A stretch of 64,000 nt of DNA, taken from Arenimonas donghaensis DSM 18148 = HO3-R19 (GTDB taxonomy: Bacteria > Pseudomonadota > Gammaproteobacteria > Xanthomonadales > Xanthomonadaceae). A program made the translations under genes and the position numbers. The notes under the pieces are model-generated. The model ran no database searches. It saw only the letters and a list, made by a program, of their open reading frames with translations, and had not been told where the DNA came from. The stretch is taken from positions 28,114-92,113 of the forward strand of contig NZ_AVCJ01000004.1 in the NCBI RefSeq assembly GCF_000743535.1, read 5' to 3'. Positions 16,219-25,968 of the stretch are shown piece by piece (the stretch's first letter is position 1; every line of letters starts with the position of its first letter).

Positions 16219-16273
16219 TTTCCGGCACCGGGCAAAGATGCCCGTGCTTCCGACGTGGGGGAGGGAGCTGAAG

Positions 16274-16310
16274 GCCCGCAGCTGCTCAAGCGCTGCGGGC
16301 TTTCTTTTTT
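16274..16310 (+). terminator. Rho-independent terminator after the mgtE-like gene
   Basis: The perfect stem gcccgcagc / gctgcgggc (16274-16282 and 16292-16300) is followed at once by tttctttttt. This is a textbook intrinsic terminator for the upstream transporter, placed 47 bases before the next gene's start. Confidence 0.9.
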
Positions 16311-16356
16311 CCGCCGTCCGCTAAGATCGCCCCGACCCCTGGCGAAAGGAACGGCG

Positions 16357-17286
16357 ATGAACGGATTCACGATGGCCGCGATCGCGGCCCTGTCCCTGGC
16401 GATGACCGGTTGCGCCACGGTGCCCGGGGCCGGCTCGGCGGCCGCCGACGCCGAAGAGGCGCCGGCGCGCCCGTTCATCGAACGCAGCCTCGTGCTGGCT
16501 CCCGAGTCGGTGGGTGAGTTCAGGCTCACGGAGCTCAATGACTATCCCGACCATCCGCCGTCGGGCGCCGGGCTTCGCTATGTGCACGCCGAGTTCCCGG
16601 ACGTGCTGGTGAACCTGTTCGTCTATCCGGTCGGTCGTGCGGACCGCGACGTCGCCCTGGTCCATGGCATGACGCAGCTGCGCGAAGAGCTCGCCGCGAT
16701 GTCCGCCCAGGGGCGTTACCAGGGCCTGGACTACGGCGAAGAAGTCGACTTCGATCTCGACACCGTCGGCGCCGACGGCCAGGCCTCGCCATCGGACCCG
16801 GTGCCGGCGACGGGCGGTGGCGCTGGTCCGGACGATGTCGAGGCCGCGTTCCTTGCGATGGCCGCGAAGGTGGAAGCGGCCATGGACACCTCGCTGGGGC
16901 GCCGCCTTTCGCTCAGCTTCACCCGCGAGGACGGCCCGATGAATTCCGCCGCCTTCATGTTCTACCGGGGCCTGTATCTCTACAAAGGCCGCATCAGTGC
17001 GCCCGCCACGGCCATGCCGGCGGAAAACTTCGACCGCTTCGCCAACCGGGCGATGGCGCTCATCGTGCCGGTGGTCGAAGTCCGCAGCACCGGCGGCTGC
17101 GCCAACCTGTCGGTCAACGTGGATCCCGGTGCCGGGAGCGAAGAGATGCAGCAGCAGTTGATGCGCGGACTGGTGGAGTCCAACACGCGTGCGAAAAACG
17201 AGAACTGCGCCGCGGCGCTGGACACGAGCGTTCCCGAGGGCCATCGCTCCCAGTCGCTGGTCTACCCGGCGTCGATGTGGCGCTGA
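16357..17286 (+). CDS. Predicted lipoprotein of unknown function
   Basis: A 309-residue protein with a short signal peptide ending MTGC (Cys18), so a lipoprotein. The mature domain is acidic, with a Gly/Pro-rich insert near residues 145-165 and a TREDG ... AAFMFYRGLYLYKGRI block that looks like beta strands. The C-terminal region contains three cysteines. The ATG at 16357 is preceded by GAAAGGA at a good distance. It stands alone between a terminator and glnE, which starts 39 bases later. I do not recognise the family. Confidence 0.75.
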   Translation: MNGFTMAAIAALSLAMTGCATVPGAGSAAADAEEAPARPFIERSLVLAPESVGEFRLTELNDYPDHPPSGAGLRYVHAEFPDVLVNLFVYPVGRADRDVALVHGMTQLREELAAMSAQGRYQGLDYGEEVDFDLDTVGADGQASPSDPVPATGGGAGPDDVEAAFLAMAAKVEAAMDTSLGRRLSLSFTREDGPMNSAAFMFYRGLYLYKGRISAPATAMPAENFDRFANRAMALIVPVVEVRSTGGCANLSVNVDPGAGSEEMQQQLMRGLVESNTRAKNENCAAALDTSVPEGHRSQSLVYPASMWR

Positions 17287-17325
17287 GCAGCAGGACGGCA
17301 CGGCCAGCCGTGCCATCATTCGCGC

Positions 17326-20139
17326 ATGAGTGAGCGCGACACCCTGGAACGATCGTTGACGGCCCACGTGGGCCGGGCCATGGCGCGGCTCAAGGAGGCG
17401 GCGCCCGAGCCACTGGCGGCATCGGACCGGATGCCCGCGCTGGAAACCCTGGCCATCGCCAGCGATTTCGCCATCGACACCCTGGTCCGGCAGCCGGCGT
17501 TGTTTGATTCACTCGACGCATCGGTGGTCACCGTGCCGGAACTTCCCGAGGACGCGGCGGCCGACTGGCCGGCGCTGCTTCGTCGCTGGCGGGCGCGAAA
17601 CTCCACCCGCCTGGTCTGGCGCGACGTGCAGGGCCTGGACGACGTCGATGCAACGCTGGCGGGCGCCAGCCGGATCGCCGACCAGGCCCTCCAGGCCGGC
17701 GTGCAGGCCCTGGTCGGGCCGCTGGAAAAGGCCCACGGCCTGGTGCGCAACCCCGACGGCCAGGTGCAGTCGCTGGTCGTGTTCGGCCTGGGCAAGCTGG
17801 GTGGCCACGAACTCAACTTCAGCTCCGACGTGGACCTGGTGTACGCGTTTCCCGAGCACGGCGTCTCCGACGGCGCGCGGCCGCTGGACGCCGAAGCCTG
17901 GTTCACCCGACTGGGCCAGCGACTGGCGCAGCTGCTGGGCGACGTCACCGGCGACGGCTTCTGCCACCGTGTCGACCTGCGGCTGCGTCCCTTCGGCAGC
18001 AGCGGCCGGCTGGCGCTGAGTTTTGGCGCGATGGAGCAGTACTACCAGCGCGAGGGCCGCGACTGGGAGCGCTACGCCTGGATCAAGGCGCGCCCGGTGG
18101 CTGGTGACCTGGCCGCCGGCCAGCGCCTGCTCGATACCCTGCGGCCCTTCGTCTACCGGCGCTACCTGGACTACAGCGCGCTCGACGGCCTGCGCGAGAT
18201 GAAGGCGCTGATCAGCGCCGAAGTGCAGCGGCGCGAACTCGCGGAAGACCTCAAGCTCGGACCGGGCGGCATCCGCGAGGTGGAGTTCCTGGTGCAGGCC
18301 CTGCAGCTGATCCGCGCCGGCCGCGAACCGCCGCTGCGCGGACGCTCGCTGTTGCCGGCGCTGGCCGCGCTGGCCGAGGCCGGCCACGTCAAGCCGGCGA
18401 CGGCCGAACGCCTGGCTTCGGCTTACCGCTACCTGCGCCGGCTCGAGAACCGGGTGCAGATGCTCGCCGACCAGCAGGTCCACGCGCTGCCCGACGACCC
18501 GCTGCTCCGGCATCGCATCGCCCGCGGCCTGGGTTATCCGGGCGAGCGTGAACTGCTGGTCGAACTCGACGGACACCGCGGCGTCGTCGCCGAAGAGTTC
18601 GCCGGCCTGCTCGAAGCCCGCCGTCGGCGCCGTGCGCCGGAAGGGTCGCTGGTCACGTACTGGCGCGCGCTGCCCGATGGCGGCGATGCCGCGGTCCTGG
18701 CCGCGGTGGGCTTTGAAAACGCCCCGGCCCAGGACGCCAACCTGCGCGACTTCGCCCGCACGCCGGCCGTGCGCTCGCTGTCGCCGCGCGGGCGCCAGCG
18801 CCTGGACAACGTGGTGCCCGAGTTGCTGGCCGCCGCCGCGCGTTCGCAGGCGCCCGACGCCGCGCTGCCGCGGGGACTCACCCTGCTGCAGGCCATCACC
18901 CGCCGCACCAGTTACCTCGCGCTGCTTGACGAACAGCCCGCTGCGCTGGCCCGGCTGGTGGACGTGACCGCGCGCAGCGCGCTGCTGTCCGATCGCCTGG
19001 CTGCGCATCCGCTGCTGCTCGACGAATTGCTCGACACCCGTGCCGCCGGGCCGGTCCCGGATGCCGATGAAATCCTCGATGTCGTTTCCGAGGCGTCGTC
19101 GCGCCTGCCGCCGGGCGACGTCGAAGCGGGCCTGAACACCCTCAACGAACTGCGCCAGGCGATCGGCTTCCGGTTGGCGCTGGCGACCATGGGCCTGCGC
19201 CTGCCGCCGGTGCAGGCGGCGTCGCGGTTGGCGGCGCTGGCCGAAGCCTTGCTGGCCGTGTTGTTGCGCTTGGCCGAGGACGACATGGCCCGCCAGCACG
19301 GCCGCGTGCCGGGCGCCGGGCTGGCGGTGCTCGGCTACGGCAGCCTCGGTGGCCGGGAGCTCGGTTTCGGCTCGGACCTGGACCTGGTGTTCCTGCACGA
19401 CGCGCCGCCGGACGCGAGCTCGGATGGTGACCGGCCGCTCGATGCCAATCGCTATTTCGGACGGCTCGCGCAGCGCCTGGTCAGCCTGCTTGGCACCGTC
19501 ACCGGCGCCGGCAAGCTCTACGAAGTGGACGTGCGGCTGCGTCCGGACGGCGCGCAGGGCATGCTGGTTTCGAGCCTGGAGAGTTTTTCCGACTACCAGC
19601 GCCAGCGCGCCTGGACCTGGGAACGCCAGGCGCTGGTGCGCGCGCGACCGATGGCTGGCGCGCCCGCCGTGCGCGAGGCCTTCGACCGCATCCGTCGCGA
19701 CACCTTGCAGGCACGGCGGGACCCCGACGAGTTGCGCACCGACGTGCTGAAGATGCGCCGCCGCATGCGCAACGAACTCGACCGCAGCAACGCCGCGCGC
19801 TTCGACCTCAAGCAAGGCGAGGGCGGGCTGGTTGACCTCGAGTTCCTGCTGCAGGCGCTGGTGCTGCTGCATGCCGGCGAGCATCCCTCGCTTTGCGAAC
19901 CACGCGATACCCCGGGCTTGCTGCAGGCCGCCGCGGCTGCCGGCCTGCTGCCCGCCGAGTCACTGCAGCCGCTGCTCGACGCCCACGCGCTGATGGTGGA
20001 CATGGGCCTGGACTGCACGCTCGACCAGCGCCCGCGCCTGGTTCCCCCGGACGAGCCCCTCGCCGCCGCCCGCGCCGTCATCCGCGATGCGTGTCGTGCC
20101 TGCGGGTTCAATTTCTCGGCGACCGACGGCCCCGGCTGA
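17326..20139 (+). CDS. glnE: Bifunctional glutamine synthetase adenylyltransferase/deadenylase GlnE
   Basis: A 937-residue protein with the two nucleotidyltransferase domains of GlnE. The first has [20 protein letters not shown] at about residues 152-171 and the second [20 protein letters not shown] at about 669-688. Each carries the G-S/G-x-D-x-D metal-binding pattern and is followed by a PII-uridylyltransferase-like helical domain. The N-terminal domain removes AMP from glutamine synthetase and the C-terminal one adds it, under PII control. Length is normal. Its position after an unrelated lipoprotein gives no operon clue. Confidence 0.97.
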   Translation: MSERDTLERSLTAHVGRAMARLKEAAPEPLAASDRMPALETLAIASDFAIDTLVRQPALFDSLDASVVTVPELPEDAAADWPALLRRWRARNSTRLVWRDVQGLDDVDATLAGASRIADQALQAGVQALVGPLEKAHGLVRNPDGQVQSLVVFGLGKLGGHELNFSSDVDLVYAFPEHGVSDGARPLDAEAWFTRLGQRLAQLLGDVTGDGFCHRVDLRLRPFGSSGRLALSFGAMEQYYQREGRDWERYAWIKARPVAGDLAAGQRLLDTLRPFVYRRYLDYSALDGLREMKALISAEVQRRELAEDLKLGPGGIREVEFLVQALQLIRAGREPPLRGRSLLPALAALAEAGHVKPATAERLASAYRYLRRLENRVQMLADQQVHALPDDPLLRHRIARGLGYPGERELLVELDGHRGVVAEEFAGLLEARRRRRAPEGSLVTYWRALPDGGDAAVLAAVGFENAPAQDANLRDFARTPAVRSLSPRGRQRLDNVVPELLAAAARSQAPDAALPRGLTLLQAITRRTSYLALLDEQPAALARLVDVTARSALLSDRLAAHPLLLDELLDTRAAGPVPDADEILDVVSEASSRLPPGDVEAGLNTLNELRQAIGFRLALATMGLRLPPVQAASRLAALAEALLAVLLRLAEDDMARQHGRVPGAGLAVLGYGSLGGRELGFGSDLDLVFLHDAPPDASSDGDRPLDANRYFGRLAQRLVSLLGTVTGAGKLYEVDVRLRPDGAQGMLVSSLESFSDYQRQRAWTWERQALVRARPMAGAPAVREAFDRIRRDTLQARRDPDELRTDVLKMRRRMRNELDRSNAARFDLKQGEGGLVDLEFLLQALVLLHAGEHPSLCEPRDTPGLLQAAAAAGLLPAESLQPLLDAHALMVDMGLDCTLDQRPRLVPPDEPLAAARAVIRDACRACGFNFSATDGPG

Positions 20140-20174
20140 ACACCGCGCAGGAACCTCGCCCGCTCGCGCCGCTG

Positions 20175-21131
20175 TCAGGACCCGAAAAGCCGTTGCGCAA
20201 CCAGGGCGGCGACGCGCGGGGTCTCGCGCAGGGGTTCGGCCGGCACGTCTTCCGGCAGTTTGCCCAGCGGCTGGATGCGACCCCGGGCCAGCATCGACAC
20301 CATGTACCGGCCGACGCGCCCGCTGGCGCGCTGCGGTTCGGGAACGTAAACCGGGCAGGCGGTGGCGCAGGCTTCCGACACCATGTTCACCGAGTCGGGG
20401 CTGACCACGATGCGGTCGGCCCAGGCCAGGGCGCCGGCGTAGGGGTTCTCGCCGTCGGTGGGGTCGAACCAGCGGAGGCCGGGCACGTCGGCCCAGTAGC
20501 TGCGCGCGAGCCGGGCCAGCTTCGCCGGCGTGCGCCGGGAGCCGATCACCAGCAGGCTGCCGCCTTCCATCGCCAGCCAGTGTTCGAGCTTGGCGGCCAT
20601 CACCTCGAAGGCGCCGCGGTCGAAGCGCACGGCCGCGGTCGGCCCGCCCAGCAGCACCACGGTGCGCGGGCCGGGCAGTTCACCCAAGCCGGGGAAATCG
20701 GCGCGGCCCTGCGCCAGCCAGGCGTCGTCGACCGGGTTGAGGCTGCCGCACAGGGTGATCACATTGGGCCCCCTGCGTCCGTCGTGTTCGGGCGCGATCA
20801 CCAGGTCCCAGTGGCGGGTGGCCAGGCGCGGATGCAGTACCTGCACGACGCGCGTACCGCGTTCGCGCAGCAGCCGGGTGGCGAGCGCGGCGCGTCGACC
20901 GGCACCGATGGCCAGGGCCGGCGGCGTCGCCAGGACGGCGAGGAAATCGGGCCCGAAGGCTTTCTCGGCACTGGGCAGGCGGCGTGGCGCCAGCCAGCTC
21001 CACGGGGCGGCGGTGGCCAGGCAGAGCTCGCGCCCCTGCGGTGCCAGCGCCTGCGCCAGGGCAAGCGCCTGCCGGCGATGGCCGGCGGCGCCGTCGTGCA
21101 GGGTCCAGCAGCTGAGGGAAAGGCCAGGCAT
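20175..21131 (-). CDS. ELM1/GtrOC1-like (DUF1022) putative glycosyltransferase
   Basis: A 318-residue protein of the ELM1 family, first named for plant mitochondrial fission factors. Bacterial members sit in lipopolysaccharide loci and fold like GT-B glycosyltransferases. Visible marks are the N-terminal CWTLHDGAAGH, the nucleotide-sugar-like segment VVLLGGPTA in the middle, and DRIVVSPDSVNMVSEACA near residue 245, which resembles a GT-B donor site. An in-frame GTG one codon upstream is an alternative start. It converges on glnE. The nearby core-LPS genes support a role in envelope glycan synthesis; the exact reaction is unknown. Confidence 0.75.
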   Translation of the reverse strand: MPGLSLSCWTLHDGAAGHRRQALALAQALAPQGRELCLATAAPWSWLAPRRLPSAEKAFGPDFLAVLATPPALAIGAGRRAALATRLLRERGTRVVQVLHPRLATRHWDLVIAPEHDGRRGPNVITLCGSLNPVDDAWLAQGRADFPGLGELPGPRTVVLLGGPTAAVRFDRGAFEVMAAKLEHWLAMEGGSLLVIGSRRTPAKLARLARSYWADVPGLRWFDPTDGENPYAGALAWADRIVVSPDSVNMVSEACATACPVYVPEPQRASGRVGRYMVSMLARGRIQPLGKLPEDVPAEPLRETPRVAALVAQRLFGS

Positions 21132-21155
21132 CACGCAAGCCTAGCCGGAACGAGG

Positions 21156-21181
21156 GCGGCACCGCGAGGCCGCGGTGCCGC
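21156..21181 (-). terminator. GC-rich hairpin downstream of a secreted-protein gene
   Basis: Perfect 11-base arms gcggcaccgcg / cgcggtgccgc with a four-base loop, starting nine bases beyond the stop of the minus-strand gene. No U-run follows, so it may be a weak or Rho-assisted terminator. Confidence 0.45.
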
Positions 21182-21189
21182 CGGGGCCG

Positions 21190-21993
21190 TCAGTCGCCGG
21201 CGAAGCGAGTGCCGAAGTTGATGTTGGCGGCATCGACCATGCGGGCGTTGCCGCGGATGGACATGGTGATGGTGATCGGCTTCTTGAAGAACTGCTTGGC
21301 CTGCGCTTCGGTCAGGCCGTAGCTGTTGATCAGGGACTGCTTGCTGACCAGGCCGCCGATGCACATGCGGGTGAAGGTGAACTGTTCGACGTTGTACTCG
21401 CCCGGGCCGATCGACCCGGACACATTGATGGCGCTCAGCCCGAGTTCGATGGCGCCGTTGTAGGGCGTGCCCGAGAAGGGGTCGCTCAGGCCATCGAGCA
21501 CTTCGCTTTCGATGCGGTAGACCGGGAAGGCCTGGAACCGGTACTGCTCGGGCGCGGCGGTGAAATTGGCGAAGCCGACCGACACGATCGGCGTCTGCCA
21601 GTGGCAGAGCAGCGAGTCGGTGCTCTTGCCCGGCAGGGTGATCGCCGCCAGGTCCGGGGCTTCGAAGGACGTGAAGGCCGGCGCCGGGTTGAGCTGGATG
21701 CAGCGCGGGTCCAGCGGCTCACCGGGGATCACGCAGTCGGTCTGCAGGTAGGTGAAGCCCGACAGCAGGCCCAGCCAGTTCATCTTGCGGCCGAAGCTGT
21801 CGGCGTCGCCTACTTCGGCGGCGGTGGGCGCGGCCTTGGTCGCGGCCGGGTCAGCCAGGCGGGCCGACTTCATGGCGGCGCGCCCGGCGGCCAGCGCGTC
21901 GTTTACCGGCGGGGAGCGGAAGGTGTCGTCGGCCAGGACCGGCGCGGCCGTCAGCGATGCGGCCAGCGCCAGGATAAGCGTGCGAGCTTTCAT
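21190..21993 (-). CDS. Secreted protein of unknown function
   Basis: A 267-residue protein with a clean Sec signal peptide (cleavage after VLA, residue 21). The mature part has four cysteines and a Pro/Gly-rich body, and ends with a basic helix-strand region (FFKKPITITMSIRGNARMVDAANINFGTRF). It looks like a folded periplasmic or extracellular protein, with no catalytic motif or repeat recognised. It stands alone: a hairpin lies at its 3' side and a 221-base region with a small ccttca/tgaagg hairpin (22066-22082) separates it from the divergent yceI-like gene. Function unknown. Confidence 0.7.
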   Translation of the reverse strand: MKARTLILALAASLTAAPVLADDTFRSPPVNDALAAGRAAMKSARLADPAATKAAPTAAEVGDADSFGRKMNWLGLLSGFTYLQTDCVIPGEPLDPRCIQLNPAPAFTSFEAPDLAAITLPGKSTDSLLCHWQTPIVSVGFANFTAAPEQYRFQAFPVYRIESEVLDGLSDPFSGTPYNGAIELGLSAINVSGSIGPGEYNVEQFTFTRMCIGGLVSKQSLINSYGLTEAQAKQFFKKPITITMSIRGNARMVDAANINFGTRFAGD

Positions 21994-22214
21994 GCGGTGT
22001 CTCCTTGGATGTCCGCTGCCCCGGCGGGGCAGGGGAGGGGCGCGGGGGCGCCAGGCACTCGTAGTCCTTCACGCAATGAAGGCAGGGACTGGGGCCAAAT
22101 GCCAAACGACTGCAACGATACGTTCCCGTTTCTGGGCTGTGTTGCGCAATTGCATCCAATAAGCTGGCGGCCTCCTGTCGCCAGGAGCCACCCCGCCCGT
22201 TTTGGAGACCCCTC

Positions 22215-22790
22215 GTGAAACTGAAGACCCTCGTGCTTGCCGGCCTGTTCGCCATGGCCACCCTGCCGGCGTTCGCCGCCGACGCCTACAAGATCGACCC
22301 GGCCCATACCCAGGTCCTGTTCAGCTACAACCACCTCGGCTTTTCGAACATCACCGGTCGATTCGACAGGGTCGAGTCCGAATTCGCCTTCGACGCCGCC
22401 GACCCCAGCCAGTCCAGCCTCTCCGTCAGCATCCCCGTGGACAGCATCAGCACCGGCGTGGCCAAGTTCGACGAGCACCTGCTCGGCGCCGACTTCTTCG
22501 ACGTCGGCAAGTACCCGACCGCCACCTTCACCAGCACCGCTGTCACCGTGACCGGCGAGGACAAGCTGGCCGTGGCCGGCGACCTGACCATCCACGGCGT
22601 CACCCGGCCGGTGGTGATGGACGTGACCATCAACAAGATCGCCGATCATCCGATGAGCAAGAAGCCTGCCGCTGGTTTCGACGCCCGCATCGACATCAAG
22701 CGCAGCGAGTTCGGCCTCGGCGCCTTCGCCATGGCTGCCAGCGACGACGTGCGGATCGCGATCACCGTCGAGGCCCAGAAGGCCGAATGA
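22215..22790 (+). CDS. YceI family periplasmic lipocalin-like protein
   Basis: A 191-residue YceI-like protein. A signal peptide (to about residue 22, AFAA) is followed by the family opening YKIDPAHTQVLFSYNHLGFSN, the central DEHLLGADFFDVGKYPTATF block and GDLTIHGVTRPV. Members form an extended beta-barrel that binds polyisoprenoid lipids in the periplasm and have been linked to stress and quinone handling. The start is a GTG at 22215 with GGAG seven bases upstream. It is monocistronic and converges with the small membrane protein gene downstream. Confidence 0.93.
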   Translation: MKLKTLVLAGLFAMATLPAFAADAYKIDPAHTQVLFSYNHLGFSNITGRFDRVESEFAFDAADPSQSSLSVSIPVDSISTGVAKFDEHLLGADFFDVGKYPTATFTSTAVTVTGEDKLAVAGDLTIHGVTRPVVMDVTINKIADHPMSKKPAAGFDARIDIKRSEFGLGAFAMAASDDVRIAITVEAQKAE

Positions 22791-22811
22791 CGTGGGTGGG
22801 TGTCGTCGCGC

Positions 22812-23234
22812 TCATGCCGATGCCACCCGCCTGTACCTGAGCGCCAGAAGCATCAGGTAAGCACCCACGAGCAGGTCCACCGAGCCGCAGAACTCCGGCC
22901 ACCAGGACGGAACGCCGGCGTTGCTGACCCAATGGTCGTGGAAGATGTCGTAGACCCCGTGGGCCAGGTAACCGATGGCCAGCGCTACCTGGGTGCCCCT
23001 GTTTTTTCGCCAGGCGGCGACGTGGGCGATGGCGATGAAGGCCATGCCGGCCAGGATTTCCGCCGGCAGCGCGTGCAGGCTGGCGCCCAGCAGCGCGAAC
23101 GCCCAGTAATAGACCGGGAACGTGGCCAGAAGGGCAGGGTAGGCCCACCGTGAATCCTCCACCCTCCGGGCTTTGAATCCCCGGATGATGAGGCCGGCTA
23201 CAAGCACGCCGATGGCGAGCGCGGGAAGGTTCAT
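22812..23234 (-). CDS. Small four-helix membrane protein (possibly DUF6010-like)
   Basis: A 140-residue protein with four predicted helices: residues 3-18, 31-52, 57-72 and 114-130. A His-rich motif HGVYDIFHDHW comes before the last helix, and a conserved-looking SWWPEFCGSVDLLVGAYL follows. The His/Asp pattern resembles the DUF6010 family, but the match is from memory and weak. The frame is open far upstream; the ATG at 23234 is chosen because it begins directly with the first membrane helix. Role unknown. Confidence 0.6.
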   Translation of the reverse strand: MNLPALAIGVLVAGLIIRGFKARRVEDSRWAYPALLATFPVYYWAFALLGASLHALPAEILAGMAFIAIAHVAAWRKNRGTQVALAIGYLAHGVYDIFHDHWVSNAGVPSWWPEFCGSVDLLVGAYLMLLALRYRRVASA

Positions 23235-23383
23235 CGATGGGCTCCGGACAGACGTAGTGCCCCTTGTGCGCCTTCCCACGGGGGTAAGGTCAATTCCCCG
23301 ATCGGCGCTGCGGGCGGGAGCGGGCTCGGTCTGTTGGCCCGAAGCGATGTAAAATGCCGGCCAGCCCCCGAAGGACCTCCGCC

Positions 23384-23587
23384 ATGTCGCGTACCGACAC
23401 CGCCACCGCCCGCGCGCCGGCCAACGCCGAGCGCCGTTACGAGGTGCTGCGTTCCGAGCTGCCGCTGTCCTGCCCGACACCCGCAATGGCGCTGTGGAAC
23501 TCGCACCCGCGCGTCTACCTGCCCGTCGAAGCGACGGGCGAGGCCACCTGCCCGTACTGCGGCGCCCATTTCGTCCTGAAGGGCTGA
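23384..23587 (+). CDS. CHCC-type zinc-finger protein
   Basis: A 67-residue protein with a C-terminal zf-CHCC domain: Cys30, His41, Cys56 and Cys59 (CPYCGAHFVL ending) match the zinc ligands of this family, which is related to the NDUFS6 subunit of complex I. An ATG ten codons upstream is in frame, but the one at 23384 has AAGGA at the right distance. Small genes of this family often precede core-lipopolysaccharide glycosyltransferases in proteobacteria, as here, where a GT4 gene starts 23 bases later. Its biochemical role is unknown. Confidence 0.85.
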   Translation: MSRTDTATARAPANAERRYEVLRSELPLSCPTPAMALWNSHPRVYLPVEATGEATCPYCGAHFVLKG

Positions 23588-23609
23588 GGCCGGGGCGGGT
23601 TGTCCGGCC

Positions 23610-24722
23610 GTGCGCCGCCTGACCGTCGTCCAGCTGCTGCCGGCCCTGCACAGCGGCGGCGTTGAACGTTCCACCCTCGAGATCGGCGCCGCCCTGGTCG
23701 CGGCCGGGCATCGCAGCATCGTCATCTCCGCGGGCGGCCGTCTGGTCGAACGCCTGGTGGCCGGGGGCAGCGAACACATTGAACTTCCCGTCGGCCGCAA
23801 GTCGCTGCTGGCCGCGCCCGGAACCCTGCGCCGCCTGCGTGCGGCGCTGGCGCGAATCGGCCCGGACATCGTGCACGCGCGCTCGCGACTGCCGGCCTGG
23901 CTGGCCTGGTTCGCCCTGCGCGGCCTGCCGGCGCCGCCGCCACGCTTCGTCACCACGGTGCATGGGCTGAACTCGCCCGGTCGCTACAGCGGCATCATGG
24001 CCCGGGGCGAACGGATCATCTGCGTCTCCGACACCGTGCGCGACCATGTTGTCCGGCACTGGCCCCGCACCGATCCGGCGCGCCTGGTGGTCATCCCGCG
24101 TGGCATCGACCCGGCGCAGTTTCCCCGCGGCCACCGGGCGCCGGCCGACTGGCGCGGGCGCCTGGCCGCCGAGCACCCGGTCCTGGCCGAAGGCCGCCTC
24201 CTGCTGATGCCCGGCCGCGGCACCCGCCTCAAGGGCCATGCCGACGCCATCGAGCTGCTGGCCCGCCTGCGCGGCGCCGGCGAAGACGCCAGGCTGTGGC
24301 TGCTGGGCACGCGGGAGCCCGGTCGCGAGGCCTATGTCGCCGAACTCGAAGCCCTGGCCCGCGAACGCGACGTGGCCGGCCAGCTGGTCATCAGCCCGCC
24401 GCGGCACGATGTCGTCGAGGCCTACGCTGTCGCCGACCTCGTGCTGCAGCTGTCGAACAAACCCGAGGCCTTCGGCCGCACCGTCATCGAGGCGTTGTCC
24501 GTCGGCCGCCCGGTGCTGGGCTGGGACCATGGGGGCGTCGGCGAGCTGCTGCGTGAACTGTATCCCCTGGGCGCCGTGCGCCGCGGCGACCACGACGCCC
24601 TGGCCAGCACGGCGCGGGCGATGCTGTCCGGGCCCGCGCCGATGCCGGTTACCATGCCCTACACCCTGGCTGCGATGCAGTCGGCCACCCTGGAGCTGTA
24701 TGCAGGCCTCGTCCACCACTGA
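23610..24722 (+). CDS. Glycosyltransferase family 4 (GT-B), probable LPS core or surface glycan enzyme
   Basis: A 370-residue GT4 enzyme. The opening VVQLLPALHSGGVERSTLEIG is the classic acceptor-side loop. The donor-side signature is EAFGRTVIEALSVGRPVLGWDHGGVGELL (E-x7-E pattern) around residues 287-315. RGIDPAQF and LLLMPGRGTRLKGH mark the start of the second Rossmann domain. It uses a GTG start at 23610; no better start fits. Its 3' end overlaps the O-antigen-ligase-like gene by 23 bases, indicating co-translation. It is cytosolic, facing the membrane. Confidence 0.9.
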   Translation: MRRLTVVQLLPALHSGGVERSTLEIGAALVAAGHRSIVISAGGRLVERLVAGGSEHIELPVGRKSLLAAPGTLRRLRAALARIGPDIVHARSRLPAWLAWFALRGLPAPPPRFVTTVHGLNSPGRYSGIMARGERIICVSDTVRDHVVRHWPRTDPARLVVIPRGIDPAQFPRGHRAPADWRGRLAAEHPVLAEGRLLLMPGRGTRLKGHADAIELLARLRGAGEDARLWLLGTREPGREAYVAELEALARERDVAGQLVISPPRHDVVEAYAVADLVLQLSNKPEAFGRTVIEALSVGRPVLGWDHGGVGELLRELYPLGAVRRGDHDALASTARAMLSGPAPMPVTMPYTLAAMQSATLELYAGLVHH

Positions 24723-25962
24723 AAGCCAGCTTCGCTGGGCCCCCTGGTGGGTCCTGGCTTCCGTGGCGCTGTGGCCACTGCCGGGACCCGCCGAGGCCGT
24801 GCTGTCGCTGGGTGCGCTGGTCGCACTGGCCGTGCTGGCCATCCAGCGTTTTCGCGGCGGCATGGCCCTGCTCAGCCACGAGGCCTGGGCGCTTACCTCG
24901 GTGCTGTTCCTGAGTTACTGGCTGCCCGAGTTGCTGTCGTCTCCCGATGCCGTCAATGCCAGCCGCGCCCTGCGTGAATCCCTGCTCGACCTGCGCTACC
25001 TGCCGTTCCTGTGGCTGGTGGCGATCGCGGTCGCGAACGAACGCGGCCGCCGGCTGACGTTCACCGGCATTGCCGTGATCTGCGGCCTCTGGCTGGTCGA
25101 CGCCCTGGTGCAGGCCACCACCGGCTGGAGCCTGGGCGGCGAGGCCACGGCCGACCGGCTCAGCGGCGTGTTCGGCGCCGGCAACCTCAAGCTGGGGCTG
25201 GTCCTGGCGAGCCTGGCGCCGTTTCCGTTGACCGTCGCCGCCGACCGATTCGGGCTGCGCGGCTGGTTGCTGGTCGCCATGGCGCTGGTCGTGGTGGTGT
25301 TGCTGGCCGGTGCGCGCGCGTCCTGGCTGACCCTGGCCCTGGTATTGCTGGCCAGTGCCTGGCTGCAATTTCGCAATCGCCGGGCGCTGCTGGCCCTGGT
25401 GGGCGGTGCCGCGGTGACGCTGGTGCTGGCGACCGCGTTTTCCGACAAGCTGCAGGAGCGCGTCGAGCGCACCGGCGCCATGCTCGATGGCAACAGCGAA
25501 GGCGTCGACCACGCCTTGTCGGGTCGCCTGCCGATCTGGCGCACCGCCGCGAACATGGCCATCGCGCACCCGGTGAACGGTGTCGGCGTGCGAGGCTTCC
25601 GCGACGCTTACAGCGAGTATGCGGACGAAAGCGACCCGTGGCTGGACGATCCCGACCACGGGGCCGGTTACCACGCCCACCAGATCGTGCTCGAAGTCCT
25701 GAGCGAAACCGGCCTGGTCGGCGCCTTCTTCTGGATCGGCGGCGCGGCACTGGCCTGGCGCGCCTGGCGTTTTGCCACGCCCGCCGCACGTCGCCGGGCC
25801 CGCGCGCCCGCCATGGCGCTGGCGGTGACGGTGTTCCCGATCAATACCCATCTGGCGTTTTATTCGACGTTCTGGGGCGGGCTGACGCTTCTGCTGGCGG
25901 CGCTATACGCCGGCAGCCTGCTGGCGGACGGACCGCGCGCCGACGCCGCCGACGAGGCCTGA
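24700..25962 (+). CDS. O-antigen ligase-like protein (WaaL / Wzy_C family)
   Basis: A 420-residue protein with about ten hydrophobic helices and a large loop between residues 250 and 330. The loop carries the Wzy_C features: AGARASWLTLALVLLASAW before it, GRLPIWRTAANMAIAHPVNGVGVRGF within it, then a Tyr/Asp-rich stretch and HAHQIVLEVLSETGLVG. The His in HAHQ matches the catalytic His of WaaL-type ligases. These join undecaprenyl-linked glycans to lipid A core in the periplasm. ATG 24700 lies inside the GT4 gene. It may act in O-antigen or other glycan transfer. Confidence 0.85.
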   Translation: MQASSTTESQLRWAPWWVLASVALWPLPGPAEAVLSLGALVALAVLAIQRFRGGMALLSHEAWALTSVLFLSYWLPELLSSPDAVNASRALRESLLDLRYLPFLWLVAIAVANERGRRLTFTGIAVICGLWLVDALVQATTGWSLGGEATADRLSGVFGAGNLKLGLVLASLAPFPLTVAADRFGLRGWLLVAMALVVVVLLAGARASWLTLALVLLASAWLQFRNRRALLALVGGAAVTLVLATAFSDKLQERVERTGAMLDGNSEGVDHALSGRLPIWRTAANMAIAHPVNGVGVRGFRDAYSEYADESDPWLDDPDHGAGYHAHQIVLEVLSETGLVGAFFWIGGAALAWRAWRFATPAARRRARAPAMALAVTVFPINTHLAFYSTFWGGLTLLLAALYAGSLLADGPRADAADEA

Positions 25963-25968
25963 ACGCCC

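Noticed and set aside
17509..19884. A 791-residue minus-strand open frame opposite glnE
   Set aside because: glnE has clear conserved domains; the antisense frame is an artefact of GC-rich codons with no recognisable protein features.
22812..24863. A 683-residue reading of the small membrane protein gene extended upstream
   Set aside because: Everything before the ATG at 23234 overlaps the zinc-finger and GT4 genes antisense and is not protein-like.
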